The notes: a model not told the origin generated them from the sequence alone. DNA of 64,000 nucleotides from Streptomyces lienomycini (GCF_027947595.1 NZ_CP116257.1:3410001-3474000), one strand, 5' to 3'. Positions 54,323 to 63,531 are shown, counted from the stretch's first letter. Numbers and translations: made by a program.

Positions 54323-55921
54323 GTGATACCGGAACCCGACATCCTCGTCGTCGGCGGCGGCCTCGGCGGCGTCGCTGCGGCCCTCGCCGCCTGCCGGGCC
54401 GGCCGCAGTGTCGTCCTGACCGAGGAGACGGACTGGATCGGCGGCCAGCTCACCAGCCAGGCCGTACCGCCCGACGAACACCCCTGGGTCGAACAGTTCG
54501 GCACCACCGCCACCTACCGGCGCCTGCGCGAGGGCATCCGGCAGTACTACCGCCAGTGGTACCCCCTGCGCGCCGAGGCCGCGGCCCTCACCGACCTCAA
54601 CCCCGGCGCCGGCCGGGTCAGCAAGCTCTGCCACGAGCCGCGCGTCGCCCTCGCGGTCCTGGAGGGCATGCTCGCCCCGCACCGGGCGGCCGGACGCCTC
54701 ACCGTCCTCACCGAGCACCGGCCGGTGGCCGCCGAGGCGGACAACGATGTCGTACGCGCCGTCACCCTGGAGGACGTCCGCGACGGCACCCGACGCACCG
54801 TCCCCGCCCGCTACGTCCTGGACGCCACCGAGACCGGCGAACTGCTGCACCTCGCCGGCGTCGAGCACGTCAACGGCGCCGAGTCCCGCGCCGAGTTCGA
54901 CGAACCGCACGCCCCCGACGAGGCCCAGCCGAACAATCAGCAGGGCATCACGGTCTGCTTCGCCCTCTCCCACCACGAGGGCGAGGACCACACGATCGAC
55001 CGTCCCGCCGACTACGACTTCTGGCGCGACTACAAGCCCGACTTCTGGCCCGGCCCGCTGCTCGGCTTCGAGGCCCCCGACCCGCGCACCCTGGAACCGG
55101 TGCCGCGCACCTTCGAACCCAACCCGGACCTCGACCCGCTGGCCGTCAGCGCCGACCAGAGCGCGGACGCGGGCGACAAGGAACTGTGGGGCTTCCGCCG
55201 CATCCTCGCCCGCAAGCTGCACACCGACGGCGCCTTCGACTCGGACATCACCCTCGTCAACTGGCCGCTCAACGACTACTGGCTGAGGCCCTACATCGGC
55301 CAGGAGGCGGAAGCCCTGCGCGAGGCACGGCAGTTGTCCCTGTCGGTCCTGTACTGGCTCCAGACCGAGGCGCCCCGCACCGACGGCGGCACCGGATTCC
55401 CCGGACTCCGCCCGCGCCCCGACGTCACCGGCACCGCCGACGGCCTCGCCAAGGCGGCCTACGTCCGCGAGTCCCGCCGCATCAAGGCCGTCACCACCGT
55501 CACCGAGCACGACGTCTCCATCGACCTGATCGGCCCCTACGGCCGCACCCGCCACCGGGACTCCGTGGGCGTCGGCAACTACCGCATCGACCTGCACCCC
55601 TCCACCGGCGGCGACGGCTACGTCGACATCGGCTCCGTGCCCTTCGAGATACCGCTCGGCGCGCTCGTCCCGCGCCGGGTGCGCAACCTGCTCCCGGCCG
55701 GCAAGAACCTCGGCACCACCCACATCACCAACGGCTGCTACCGGCTGCACCCGGTGGAGTGGAACGTCGGCGAGGTCGCCGGAGCCCTCGCCGCGCACTG
55801 CCTCGCCGAGGACGTCGAGCCGCACCAGGTGCAGGCCGAGGACAAGAGGTTCGAGGAGTTCGCCAAGGTACTCGACCGCGACGGCGTACAGCGTCACTGG
55901 CCCGACGTCAGGGGCTACTGA
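54323..55921 (+). CDS. FAD-dependent oxidoreductase
   Basis: A 532-residue flavoprotein of the FAD_oxidored (PF12831) type. The N-terminal dinucleotide site is ILVVGGGLGGVAAALAACRAG, followed by ETDWIGGQLTSQAVPPDEHPW, a family mark, and YVLDATETGELLHLAGV. Near the end LLPAGKNLGTTHITNGCYRLHP and WNVGEVAGALAAHCL complete the FAD site. No signal peptide, so it is cytoplasmic. Members oxidise or dehydrogenate small polar substrates, often in sugar or amino-acid catabolism; the substrate here is unknown. The GTG at 54323 has AAGGAG eight bases upstream. The hydantoinase gene follows after a 101-base gap. Confidence 0.86.
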   Translation: MIPEPDILVVGGGLGGVAAALAACRAGRSVVLTEETDWIGGQLTSQAVPPDEHPWVEQFGTTATYRRLREGIRQYYRQWYPLRAEAAALTDLNPGAGRVSKLCHEPRVALAVLEGMLAPHRAAGRLTVLTEHRPVAAEADNDVVRAVTLEDVRDGTRRTVPARYVLDATETGELLHLAGVEHVNGAESRAEFDEPHAPDEAQPNNQQGITVCFALSHHEGEDHTIDRPADYDFWRDYKPDFWPGPLLGFEAPDPRTLEPVPRTFEPNPDLDPLAVSADQSADAGDKELWGFRRILARKLHTDGAFDSDITLVNWPLNDYWLRPYIGQEAEALREARQLSLSVLYWLQTEAPRTDGGTGFPGLRPRPDVTGTADGLAKAAYVRESRRIKAVTTVTEHDVSIDLIGPYGRTRHRDSVGVGNYRIDLHPSTGGDGYVDIGSVPFEIPLGALVPRRVRNLLPAGKNLGTTHITNGCYRLHPVEWNVGEVAGALAAHCLAEDVEPHQVQAEDKRFEEFAKVLDRDGVQRHWPDVRGY

Positions 55922-56022
55922 ACGACCCCGCGCGCGGAGCGAGTCCGGGCGGGGCAGCACCACCTGCCCCGCCCGGTGACCGCCCGCGCGTGGACCGACC
56001 CAGCACAAGGAGGTGCCCGGAC

Positions 56023-58152
56023 ATGACCACCCACCGCATCCGCGTCGGCATCGACGTGGGCGGAACCTTCACCGACGCCGTGGCGGTCGACGCCACGACG
56101 CTCCGGCTCGTGGGCCAGGTGAAGGTCTCCACGAGCCACCATCACGAGGACGGTGTCGCGCACGGCATCGTCGAGGCGCTCGACCGGCTGCTGACACAGA
56201 CCGGACACGCACCCGCCGACGTGGCCTTCCTGGCGCACGGCACGACCCAGGCTACCAACGCCCTGCTGGAGGGCGACGTCGCCACCGTCGGCCTGCTCGG
56301 CATCGGCACCGGCGGCGGAACGTACTTCACCCGCCGGCTCGCCACCCTCGCCAAGCTCGAACTCACCCCCGGCAAGCGGCTGCCGCTGCACTACGCGCAC
56401 GTCTCCGACCCCGAGGACGCTCCCGCCGTACGGGCCGCCGTGGACCAGCTCACCGCCGCGGGCGCCCAGGCACTGGTCGCCAGCGAACCCTTCGGCGTCG
56501 ACCGGCCCGAGGGCGAGGAGGCGGTCGCGGAGGCCGCCCGCGTCACCGGCCTGCCCACCACCGCCGCGCACGAGATCACCTCCCTCTACGGGCTGCGCAA
56601 ACGCACCCGCACCGCCGTGGTCAACGCGGCGATCCTGCCGCGCATGCTGGCCACCGCCGACCTCGTCGACGCCTCCATCACCAAGGCGGGCGTCACCGCC
56701 CCGCTGATGGTGATGCGCTGCGACGGGGGAGTGATGTCGCTGGACGAGATGCGGCGCAGGCCCCTGCTGACCGTGCTGTCCGGGCCGGCCGCCGGGGTCG
56801 CCGGAGCGCTGATGCAGGAACGCGTCAGCGAGGGCGTGTTCCTGGAGACCGGCGGCACCTCCACCGACATCAGCGTCGTCAGGCGCGGCAAGGTCGCGGT
56901 GCGGCACGCAGTGCTGCTCGGCCGGACCTCCTACCTCAACGCCCTCGACGTCCGCACCGTCGGCGTCGGCGGCGGCTCCATGGTGCGGGTCTCCGGCGGC
57001 CGGGTCACCGGCACCGGACCGCGCAGCGCGCACATCGCCGGGCTGCCGTACGCCTGCTACGCCGACCCGGCCGACCTGCGGGACGCGAAGCTGAGCACGA
57101 TCAGCCCGCTGCCCGGCGACGCCGCCGACTACGCGGTCCTCGACGCGGCCGGGGGCCGGTTCGCGCTCACCATGACCTGCGCCGCCAACGCGCTCGGCCG
57201 GGTCCCCGAGGGCGACTTCGCCCACGCCGACCCCGAGACCGCCCGCGCCGCGCTGGCCCCGCTCGCCGCTGCCCTCGGCACCGACGTACCCACCGCCGCC
57301 GCCCGGTTGCTGGACGCCGGCACCGGCCAGGTGAAGTCCGTCGTGGACGACCTGGTGCGCGAGTACCGCCTCGACACCGACACCGCCGTCCTGATCGGCG
57401 GAGGCGGCGGCGCGGCCTCGGTCACCCCGCACCTGGCCGCCCGCACCGGCATGACCGGCCGCATCGCCCGGCACAGTGAGGTCATCAGCCCCATCGGCGT
57501 CGCCCTCGCCCTGGTCCGCGAACAGGTCGAGCGGATCGTGCCGGGCGCCACCCAGGAGCAGATCCTCGCCGTCCGCGCCGAGGCCGAGCGCGCCGTCGTC
57601 GAACAGGGCGCCGCCGCCGACGGCGTCGAGGTCGAGGTCACCGTCGACCCGCAGACCAATGTCGTCCGCGCCATCGCCACCGGCGCCACCGAACTGCGCA
57701 CCCAGGACCGGGCCCACCGCGCCGACGACGCCGAGCGCCTGCGGCTGGCCGCCGCCAGCCTCAAGACCGACCCGTCGAAGGTGCACGTCCTCGCGGGCAC
57801 CCCCGCCCACACCGTGTACGGCACCGAGGTCCACCGCCGCTTCCGGCCCGTCCGCCACCCGGTCCGCGTCGTGGACGCCGACGGCGTCGTACGCCACCAC
57901 GCCCCCGACGCCCGGGTCGAGGCCACCACCGTCGCCGCCGCCCCCGAGGTCCTCGCCAAGCTGGTCACCGAGCACACCTCCTACGGCGACGGAGGCGTCC
58001 GCGCCCCCGCCGTACGGCTGCTCCTCGGCTCCCGCGTCGCCGACCTCTCCGGCGTCCTGGACCCGCAGCCGCTGCTCGCCCTCGCCCGCAGCGAACTGCG
58101 CTCACGCGCCGCCGACGAGCCGGTGGTCGCCGTACTGGAGGTGCGCGAATGA
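56023..58152 (+). CDS. Hydantoinase/oxoprolinase family protein
   Basis: A 709-residue single-chain HyuA-type protein. It opens with the ATP-site motif VGIDVGGTFTDAVAVD, then FLAHGTTQATNALLEGD. The hydantoinase_A core contains VMRCDGGVMSLDEMRRRPLLT, LSGPAAGVAGALM, ETGGTSTDISVV and DVRTVGVGGGS. VLIGGGGGAASVTPHLAA and SPIGVALALVREQVERIVPG follow. It lacks a separate HyuB (hydantoinase_B) gene, unlike N-methylhydantoinases and 5-oxoprolinases, and is nearer acetophenone-carboxylase or stand-alone HyuA types. It is expected to activate an amide, lactam or carbonyl with ATP. The ATG at 56023 has AGGAGG upstream, and the stop overlaps the next ATG. Confidence 0.88.
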   Translation: MTTHRIRVGIDVGGTFTDAVAVDATTLRLVGQVKVSTSHHHEDGVAHGIVEALDRLLTQTGHAPADVAFLAHGTTQATNALLEGDVATVGLLGIGTGGGTYFTRRLATLAKLELTPGKRLPLHYAHVSDPEDAPAVRAAVDQLTAAGAQALVASEPFGVDRPEGEEAVAEAARVTGLPTTAAHEITSLYGLRKRTRTAVVNAAILPRMLATADLVDASITKAGVTAPLMVMRCDGGVMSLDEMRRRPLLTVLSGPAAGVAGALMQERVSEGVFLETGGTSTDISVVRRGKVAVRHAVLLGRTSYLNALDVRTVGVGGGSMVRVSGGRVTGTGPRSAHIAGLPYACYADPADLRDAKLSTISPLPGDAADYAVLDAAGGRFALTMTCAANALGRVPEGDFAHADPETARAALAPLAAALGTDVPTAAARLLDAGTGQVKSVVDDLVREYRLDTDTAVLIGGGGGAASVTPHLAARTGMTGRIARHSEVISPIGVALALVREQVERIVPGATQEQILAVRAEAERAVVEQGAAADGVEVEVTVDPQTNVVRAIATGATELRTQDRAHRADDAERLRLAAASLKTDPSKVHVLAGTPAHTVYGTEVHRRFRPVRHPVRVVDADGVVRHHAPDARVEATTVAAAPEVLAKLVTEHTSYGDGGVRAPAVRLLLGSRVADLSGVLDPQPLLALARSELRSRAADEPVVAVLEVRE

Positions 58153-58763
58153 GCGCCTCCCGGGCCCCGGTGACGGACGGCCTCGCCGCCACCGACGACA
58201 TCGGCTGGGCCGTACGGCTGCTGGCCGCCACCCCGACCCACGAGCACCGCGACCCGGAACTGCTGCGCCACTGGGCGCGGGCGGCCGACGCGTTCGGCGC
58301 CGCGCTCGCGCCCGTCGAGTGCACCGCGCGGACCGTGGAGAGCGACGGCGGGCTGCGACTCGGACTGCTGGCCCGCTACACCTCCCGACCGCCCACGGTG
58401 GAGCTGTTCACCGACACCCTCGCGCTCGCCGAGCGGGTCGTCGACGCCCGCGGCTGGCGCGACTGGTACCCGCCCGGCTCCGTACGGGCCGCCGCCCTCG
58501 CCCACGAGGCGGTGCACGTCCACCTCCACCACCGGGCGGCGAAGGCCGCGCTGAAGCGCGCCCTCGGGCACAACGCCCTGCGCCTGGGCCGGCTGCGCGT
58601 TCCCGGCCACGTCGCCGGGGCCGAGGAGGTGGCCGCGCACGCCTACGCCCGCACCGTCTGCGGACTCGGCCGCAGCCCCCTGCTGCTGACCGCCGCCCTG
58701 GCCGCCGAGGCCGAGACCGGAACCGTCCCCTCACCCGCACGTGACGCAAGAAGAGAGAACTGA
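58149..58763 (+). CDS. Unrecognised protein with HExxH motif
   Basis: A 204-residue protein I cannot place in a family. The middle carries AALAHEAVHVHLHHRAA, whose HEAVH fits the zinc-peptidase HExxH pattern. GAEEVAAHAYARTVCG, about 45 residues later, could give the third ligand (Glu), as in gluzincins. No signal peptide or membrane helix is seen. The ATG overlaps the hydantoinase stop (ATGA) and the stop is three bases before the permease, so it belongs firmly to this operon. It could be a metal-dependent hydrolase acting on the same substrate rather than a protease. Confidence 0.7.
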   Translation: MSASRAPVTDGLAATDDIGWAVRLLAATPTHEHRDPELLRHWARAADAFGAALAPVECTARTVESDGGLRLGLLARYTSRPPTVELFTDTLALAERVVDARGWRDWYPPGSVRAAALAHEAVHVHLHHRAAKAALKRALGHNALRLGRLRVPGHVAGAEEVAAHAYARTVCGLGRSPLLLTAALAAEAETGTVPSPARDARREN

Positions 58764-58766
58764 CCC

Positions 58767-60047
58767 ATGGGTGTCGTCATCCTCCTCGTCATGGCGGCCG
58801 GTGTCGCCGCGATGCTCACCCGCAAGCTCCCCACCGCCTTCGCGCTGGTCCTGCTCGCCGTGGTCATCGCCTTCCTCTCCGGCGCCCCCCTGACCGGCGA
58901 GAACAGCGTCCTGGACACGGTGCTCCAGGAGGGTGCCCCGGCGCTCGCGGCGACGATGGTCGCGATCATCCTCGGCTCCTGGCTCGGCAGACTGCTCGAC
59001 GAGACCGGCATCGCCGGCACCCTCGTCCGCAAGATCGTCGAGTTCGGCGGCGACCGGCCCACCGTCGTCGCCCTCGGTGTCCTCGCCGTCTCCGCGCTCG
59101 TCGGCACCGTCACCGGCTCCGCGCCCGCCGCGATGCTGGCCGGCATCATCGGCATCCCCGCGATGGTCGCCGTCGGCGTGCCCAAGGTGACCGCCGCGGG
59201 CACCGTGCTGATGGGCATCGCGGTCGGCGTCCCCTTCGAACTGCCCGTCTGGCAGTTCTTCTCCACCGCCCTCGACCTGCCCGTCGACACCGTACGCGGC
59301 TTCATGGTGAAGCTGTTCCCGTTCGCGCTGGTCGCCGCCGTCGCCTACGTCGTCATCGAGAACCGGCGGCGCGGCACCGAGCACGCCTGGTCGCTCAAGT
59401 CGGTCTCCGCCCGCCCGGCACCGCGCCGCGAACGCCTCGGCGACGCGCCCTGGTACGCGCTGCTCGCCCCCGTGATCCCGCTGGTCCTGGCCCTCGGCCT
59501 GGACGTGGCCATCATCCCCTCCATGCTGGCCGGCGTGCTCTACGCACTGGTCAGCACCACCCGCCCCGGCGAGATGAACAAGCGGCTGCTGCGCACCCTC
59601 TACGGCGGCTTCGAGGTGGCCGCGCCGCCGCTCGCCCTGTTCGTGGCGATCGGCATCCTGCTCGCGGCCGTCAAACTCCCGGGTGCGGTCGACGCGCTCG
59701 AGCCGCTGATGAAGGCGGTCAGCCCGCAGAACCCGGTGCTGTTCGTCATCGTCTTCACCGCGCTGGTGCCGCTGTGCCTGTACCGGGGCCCGCTCAACGT
59801 CTTCGGTCTCGGCGCCGGCATCGCGGGCGTCCTCATCGCCACCGGCATCTACCCGGCCGTCGCCGTCCTCGGCATGGCCACCTCCTACAACCAAGTCTTC
59901 GGCGTCGCCGACCCCACCAGCACCCAGACCGTGTGGGCCGCGCAGTACGCGGGCGTCAGCCCCCAGCAGGTCATGGTCCGCACCCTGCCCTACGTGTGGC
60001 TGGTCGCCCTCGGCGGCATGTGCGTCACCGCCGCCCTGTACGTGTGA
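58767..60047 (+). CDS. Multi-span membrane permease, ion-transporter-like
   Basis: A 426-residue integral membrane protein with about 11-12 helices in two halves. Family-like marks are ATMVAIILGSWLGRLLDETGIAGTL, quoted as landmarks, then GSAPAAMLAGIIGIPAM and VPFELPVWQFF in the first half, and PLCLYRGPLNVFGLGAGIAG near the end. The layout recalls the ion-transporter superfamily (GntP, CitM, DcuC), whose members import small carboxylates with protons or cations. It is probably the uptake system for the substrate handled by the flavoprotein and the hydantoinase. ATG 58767 follows AGAGAG. Confidence 0.8.
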   Translation: MGVVILLVMAAGVAAMLTRKLPTAFALVLLAVVIAFLSGAPLTGENSVLDTVLQEGAPALAATMVAIILGSWLGRLLDETGIAGTLVRKIVEFGGDRPTVVALGVLAVSALVGTVTGSAPAAMLAGIIGIPAMVAVGVPKVTAAGTVLMGIAVGVPFELPVWQFFSTALDLPVDTVRGFMVKLFPFALVAAVAYVVIENRRRGTEHAWSLKSVSARPAPRRERLGDAPWYALLAPVIPLVLALGLDVAIIPSMLAGVLYALVSTTRPGEMNKRLLRTLYGGFEVAAPPLALFVAIGILLAAVKLPGAVDALEPLMKAVSPQNPVLFVIVFTALVPLCLYRGPLNVFGLGAGIAGVLIATGIYPAVAVLGMATSYNQVFGVADPTSTQTVWAAQYAGVSPQQVMVRTLPYVWLVALGGMCVTAALYV

Positions 60048-60072
60048 CACCCCCCTCTCCCCAGGAGTCGAC

Positions 60073-61077
60073 ATGCACGAGCCGCACCTCGACCGCCGTC
60101 TGTTCCTGAAGGGCACGGCCGTCACCGGCGCCGCCCTCGCCCTGGGCACCACCACCGTGCCCACCGCCTCCGCAGCGCCCGGCGGATTCCCCGACTACAC
60201 CTACGTCCGCACCCTGCTGACGCCGTCCCGGCTCGCCTACAACCCCACCGGCGAGATCATCTTCCCGACCGTCCGCGGCGTCTACGACCGGCTGCCCGCG
60301 AAGGGCCGGCTCGGCCGCTACTACCTCTACTACGCCCCGCACGACGCCCCCGGCGGCATCTGCCTGGCCTACGGCGACTCACTGGAGGGGCCCTTCACGG
60401 AGTACCCCCACAACCCGATCGTCTCCAACAAGTGGTCGCCGCACTACTCCGTCAGCCACGTCTCCTCACCGCACGTCATGTGGCACGCGGGGAGGAAGGA
60501 GATGTGGCTGTACTTCCACGGCGAGAACACCACGACCAGGCTCGCCCGCTCCACCGACGGCATCCACTTCACCTACGACAAGGTCGTGCTGACCACCTCG
60601 ATGCTGCCCTCCGGCACCACCGAGACCTCGTACGCGCGGGTCTTCCCGCACGAACTGCCCTCGCGCGGCGCGCACTACGCCATGGTGTTCATGACCAACA
60701 ACACGTCCGACCACCGCGACATCGGCTGGGGCTGGTCCGCGGACGGCCGCACCTGGACGTTCGCCCAGGAGCCCCTGGTGCGCCACGGCGACGTCGGCGC
60801 GGTCAACGTGGGCGGCCCGCACCTGCTGCACCGCAACGACAGCACGTACGTCGTCTACAACAAGGACAAGGGGAGCGGCGGCGACCTGATGATCACCGAG
60901 GTCGGCAACGACTTCTCGCTCCGCCGGCACCTCGGCGTCTTCTACGACTCCCGCGGCTCGGCACCGGAGAACGGCCGCGCGGCGGCGCCGAGTTTCGGCA
61001 CCGACCACGGCGTGCCCTACATGATCTACGAGGCGGGGGAGCGGCTGGCCGGTTCGATCGCGATGGCCCGGGGCTGA
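60073..61077 (+). CDS. Tat-exported five-bladed propeller protein, GH43-like
   Basis: A 334-residue exported protein. The N-terminus DRRLFLKGTAVTGAALALG is a classic twin-arginine signal, with cleavage after TASA. The mature part has the repeated blade pattern of GH43/GH32/GH130-type glycosidases: YYLYYAPHDAPGGICLAYGDSLEGPF, cited for its G-Y-S-xx-GPF rhythm, SVSHVSSPHVMWHAGRKEMWLYFHG, TRLARSTDGIHFTYD, GWGWSADGRTWTFA and ITEVGNDFSLRRHLGVFYDS. Candidate catalytic acids cannot be assigned with confidence. It probably releases or binds a glycoside outside the cell for uptake by the permease. Last gene of the operon, followed by a strong terminator. Confidence 0.82.
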   Translation: MHEPHLDRRLFLKGTAVTGAALALGTTTVPTASAAPGGFPDYTYVRTLLTPSRLAYNPTGEIIFPTVRGVYDRLPAKGRLGRYYLYYAPHDAPGGICLAYGDSLEGPFTEYPHNPIVSNKWSPHYSVSHVSSPHVMWHAGRKEMWLYFHGENTTTRLARSTDGIHFTYDKVVLTTSMLPSGTTETSYARVFPHELPSRGAHYAMVFMTNNTSDHRDIGWGWSADGRTWTFAQEPLVRHGDVGAVNVGGPHLLHRNDSTYVVYNKDKGSGGDLMITEVGNDFSLRRHLGVFYDSRGSAPENGRAAAPSFGTDHGVPYMIYEAGERLAGSIAMARG

Positions 61078-61098
61078 CCCCGGCCCGCCGCCGCACAC

Positions 61099-61143
61099 GA
61101 CAGCGGGGCCGCGCGTCCGGATCGGACGGGCGGCCCCGCTGTC
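61099..61143. terminator. Strong bidirectional terminator
   Basis: GACAGCGGGGCCGC (61099-61112) pairs perfectly with GCGGCCCCGCTGTC (61130-61143). CGTCCG/CGGACG extends the stem inside. It lies between the convergent propeller and MFS genes. Confidence 0.88.
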
Positions 61144-61154
61144 GTCGGGTGTGC

Positions 61155-62771
61155 CTAGGCGACGGGCGCCGCCGGGTCCTTGTCGACCGGCGTGGCGGGG
61201 CCCTCGCCGGACTCCTCGGCCAGGCGCTCCATGCCGCTGGTGGTCTTCAGCGGCTTCTCCTTGATGAACACCACGGCGACCAGCGCCAGCACGGCGAACG
61301 GCGTGGCGACCAGGAACAGGTCGGCCGTGGCGACGGCGTAGGCGTGCTCGACGATGGCCCGCATCGGGGCGGGCAGCGTGGACATGTCCGGGACGCTGCT
61401 CCCGCCGGAGCCCTCACCGCCCGGGACGGTGATGCCCGCGTCGCTCAGTCCCTTGGCCGTCTCGCTGGCGACCCGGTTGGCGAGGATCGCGCCGAGGACG
61501 CTGACGCCGATGGTGCCGCCCATGCTGCGGAAGAAGGACAGCACGGAGGTCGCGGCGCCCAGGTCGGAGGCGGACACGTCGTTCTGGGCGGCCAGCACCA
61601 GGTTCTGCATCAGCATGCCGACGCCGACACCCAGGACCGCCATGTAGAGGCTCAGCAGACCGAAGCTGGTCTTGGCGTCGATGGTGGCCAGCAGGGCGAG
61701 GCCGACGGCCATGACGACCGCGCCCGCCACCAGGTACCGCTTCCACTTGCCGGTCCTGCTGATCACCTGTCCGGCGACGGTGGACGACACCAGCAGGCCG
61801 AGGATCATCGGCAGGCTCATCAGACCCGCGACGGTCGGCGTCTTGCCGAGCGAGATCTGGAAGTACTGCGAGAGGAAGACGGTCCCGCCGAACATGGCGA
61901 CACCGACCAGGAGGCTGGCGACGGTGGTCAGGGTGACCGTGCGGTTCCTGAAGATGTCGAGCGGGATGACGGGCTCGGCGGTGCGGGCCTCGACGAACAC
62001 CGCCGCGACCAGCAGCACCACGCCGCCGCCCGCGAGGGCGCCGGTCTGCCAGGACGCCCAGTCGAACTCGTTGCCGGCCAGCGACACCCAGATCAGCAGG
62101 GCGCAGACACCGGCGACGATCAGGAAGGCGCCGAGCCAGTCGATGCGCACCTGGCGCTTCACCGTGGGCAGGCGCAGGGTGCGCTGCAGCAGCGCGATGG
62201 CGAGCAGCGCGAACGGCACTCCGATGAAGAAGCACCAGCGCCAGCCCAGCCACGAGGTGTCCACCAGGACGCCGCCGACCAGCGGTCCGGCCACGGTGCC
62301 CACGGCGAAGACGGCACCGAAGATGCCCGCGTACTTGCCCAGCTGGCGGGGCGGGATCACGGACGCCATCACGACCTGCGCGAGGGCGGTCAGACCACCC
62401 GCGCCGATGCCCTGCACGACCCGGCTGAAGATCAGCAGCCCGACGCCGTGCGAGAACCCGGCCAGCAGCGAGCCGACCACGAACATGCTCAGCGACAGCT
62501 GGAGCAGCAGCTTCTTGTTGAAGAGGTCGGACAGCTTGCCCCACAGGGGCACCGTGGCGGTCATCGCCAGCAGTTCGGAGGTGACGACCCAGGTGTAGGA
62601 CGACTGGCTGGCGCCCAGGTCGGCGATGATCGTGGGCAGCGCGTTGGCCACGACGGTGCCGGCCAGGATCGCGACGAACATGCCGGCCATCAGGCCGGAC
62701 ATGGCCTGGAGTATCTGCCGGTGGGTCATGGAGGTGGGAGGCGCGTCGGCGGGCGCCTGGGATGCGGTCAC
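61155..62771 (-). CDS. MFS drug exporter, DHA2 (EmrB/QacA) family
   Basis: A 538-residue major-facilitator protein with 14 predicted helices. Motif A in loop 2-3 is GKLSDLFNKKLLLQ, motif B/C region RVVQGIGAGGLTALAQVV and VAGPLVGGVLVDTSWLGWRW. The C-terminal cytoplasmic tail is acidic. It exports drugs or endogenous metabolites using the proton gradient. The GTG at 62771 lies 49 bases after the tetR stop without an obvious promoter, so tetR and the exporter form one operon. The TetR ligand is probably the exported compound. Confidence 0.92.
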   Translation of the reverse strand: MTASQAPADAPPTSMTHRQILQAMSGLMAGMFVAILAGTVVANALPTIIADLGASQSSYTWVVTSELLAMTATVPLWGKLSDLFNKKLLLQLSLSMFVVGSLLAGFSHGVGLLIFSRVVQGIGAGGLTALAQVVMASVIPPRQLGKYAGIFGAVFAVGTVAGPLVGGVLVDTSWLGWRWCFFIGVPFALLAIALLQRTLRLPTVKRQVRIDWLGAFLIVAGVCALLIWVSLAGNEFDWASWQTGALAGGGVVLLVAAVFVEARTAEPVIPLDIFRNRTVTLTTVASLLVGVAMFGGTVFLSQYFQISLGKTPTVAGLMSLPMILGLLVSSTVAGQVISRTGKWKRYLVAGAVVMAVGLALLATIDAKTSFGLLSLYMAVLGVGVGMLMQNLVLAAQNDVSASDLGAATSVLSFFRSMGGTIGVSVLGAILANRVASETAKGLSDAGITVPGGEGSGGSSVPDMSTLPAPMRAIVEHAYAVATADLFLVATPFAVLALVAVVFIKEKPLKTTSGMERLAEESGEGPATPVDKDPAAPVA

Positions 62772-62820
62772 GACATCTCTTTCGGTGGTGGTCTGGTGGT
62801 TCGCGAGCCCGGCGCGGAGA

Positions 62821-63492
62821 CTACGCGGAGGGTGCCGGAAGGCCGGCGGCGAGGAGGGTGAAGACCTCGCGGAAGACGTCCAGGAAGGCGGCTTCGTCCT
62901 GGTGGGCGGACCAGTGGTCCATGCTGGTGCGCACGGCGGCGCCCGCGACCGCGGCCAGCAGCCGCGGGTAGAGCCCGGAGCCGGGCCCCGGCCCGGGGCC
63001 GCCCGCACCGCCTGTGCCGTTCGGGCCGCTCGTACGGTCGGGCCCGCGCAGGCGTTCGGCGATGGCGTCGGCCAGACCGGCCTCGGCCTCCATGTGCGCT
63101 CCGACGCCGCGTGCCAGGAGGTGCGGTGCGGCGTGCAGTACTTCGGCGTGCAGCCGCCACAGTTCGTGCTGCTGTTCCGCCTCGGCCAGCTCCGCCGCCA
63201 TGGCCTCGCGCAGGGCTGCCAGCGGGGAGAGTTCGGCCGGTGCGTCCAGGACCGCACGCCGCATGCGTGCGCCCGCGTCCGCGTCGATGACCACGAAGGC
63301 GTCGTCGCGGCTGTCGAAGTAGTTGAAGAAGGTACGCACCGACACCCCGGCCGCGGCGCTGATCGCCTCGACGGTGACCTTCTCCGCCCCGTGTTCGGCG
63401 GCGAGACGTACCGCGGCCTCGGCGAGAGCGGCACGCGTGGCCCGCTTCTTCCGCTCCCGCAGACCGCCCCCCGCGGTACCCTTCTCCGACAT
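62821..63492 (-). CDS. TetR-family repressor of the MFS exporter
   Basis: A 223-residue TetR regulator. The helix-turn-helix reads VTVEAISAAAGVSVRTFFNYFDSRDDAF. A Gly/Pro-rich loop (GTGGAGGPGPGPGSG) interrupts the ligand domain near residue 170. The start is taken as ATG 63492: -35 TTGCAT and -10 TACCAT, 16 bases apart, place transcription at about this codon (leaderless). An ATG at 63501 would lie inside the -10 box. A perfect inverted repeat covers the -10 and start site. Confidence 0.88.
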   Translation of the reverse strand: MSEKGTAGGGLRERKKRATRAALAEAAVRLAAEHGAEKVTVEAISAAAGVSVRTFFNYFDSRDDAFVVIDADAGARMRRAVLDAPAELSPLAALREAMAAELAEAEQQHELWRLHAEVLHAAPHLLARGVGAHMEAEAGLADAIAERLRGPDRTSGPNGTGGAGGPGPGPGSGLYPRLLAAVAGAAVRTSMDHWSAHQDEAAFLDVFREVFTLLAAGLPAPSA

Positions 63493-63495
63493 AAG

Positions 63496-63527
63496 TTGCA
63501 TGGTATGCAAAGATGCACGACATGCAA
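63496..63527 (-). promoter_or_regulatory. tetR promoter with overlapping operator
   Basis: Minus-strand -35 TTGCAT (63527-63522) and -10 TACCAT (63505-63500) are 16 bases apart. TTGCAT-GGT-ATGCAA (63496-63510) is a perfect inverted repeat over the -10 and the start of transcription, the expected autoregulatory site. Confidence 0.7.
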
Positions 63528-63531
63528 AATT

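Noticed and set aside
55915..57975. Open frame of about 686 codons on the minus strand opposite the hydantoinase gene
   Set aside because: Antisense shadow; the plus strand encodes a full-length hydantoinase with conserved motifs.
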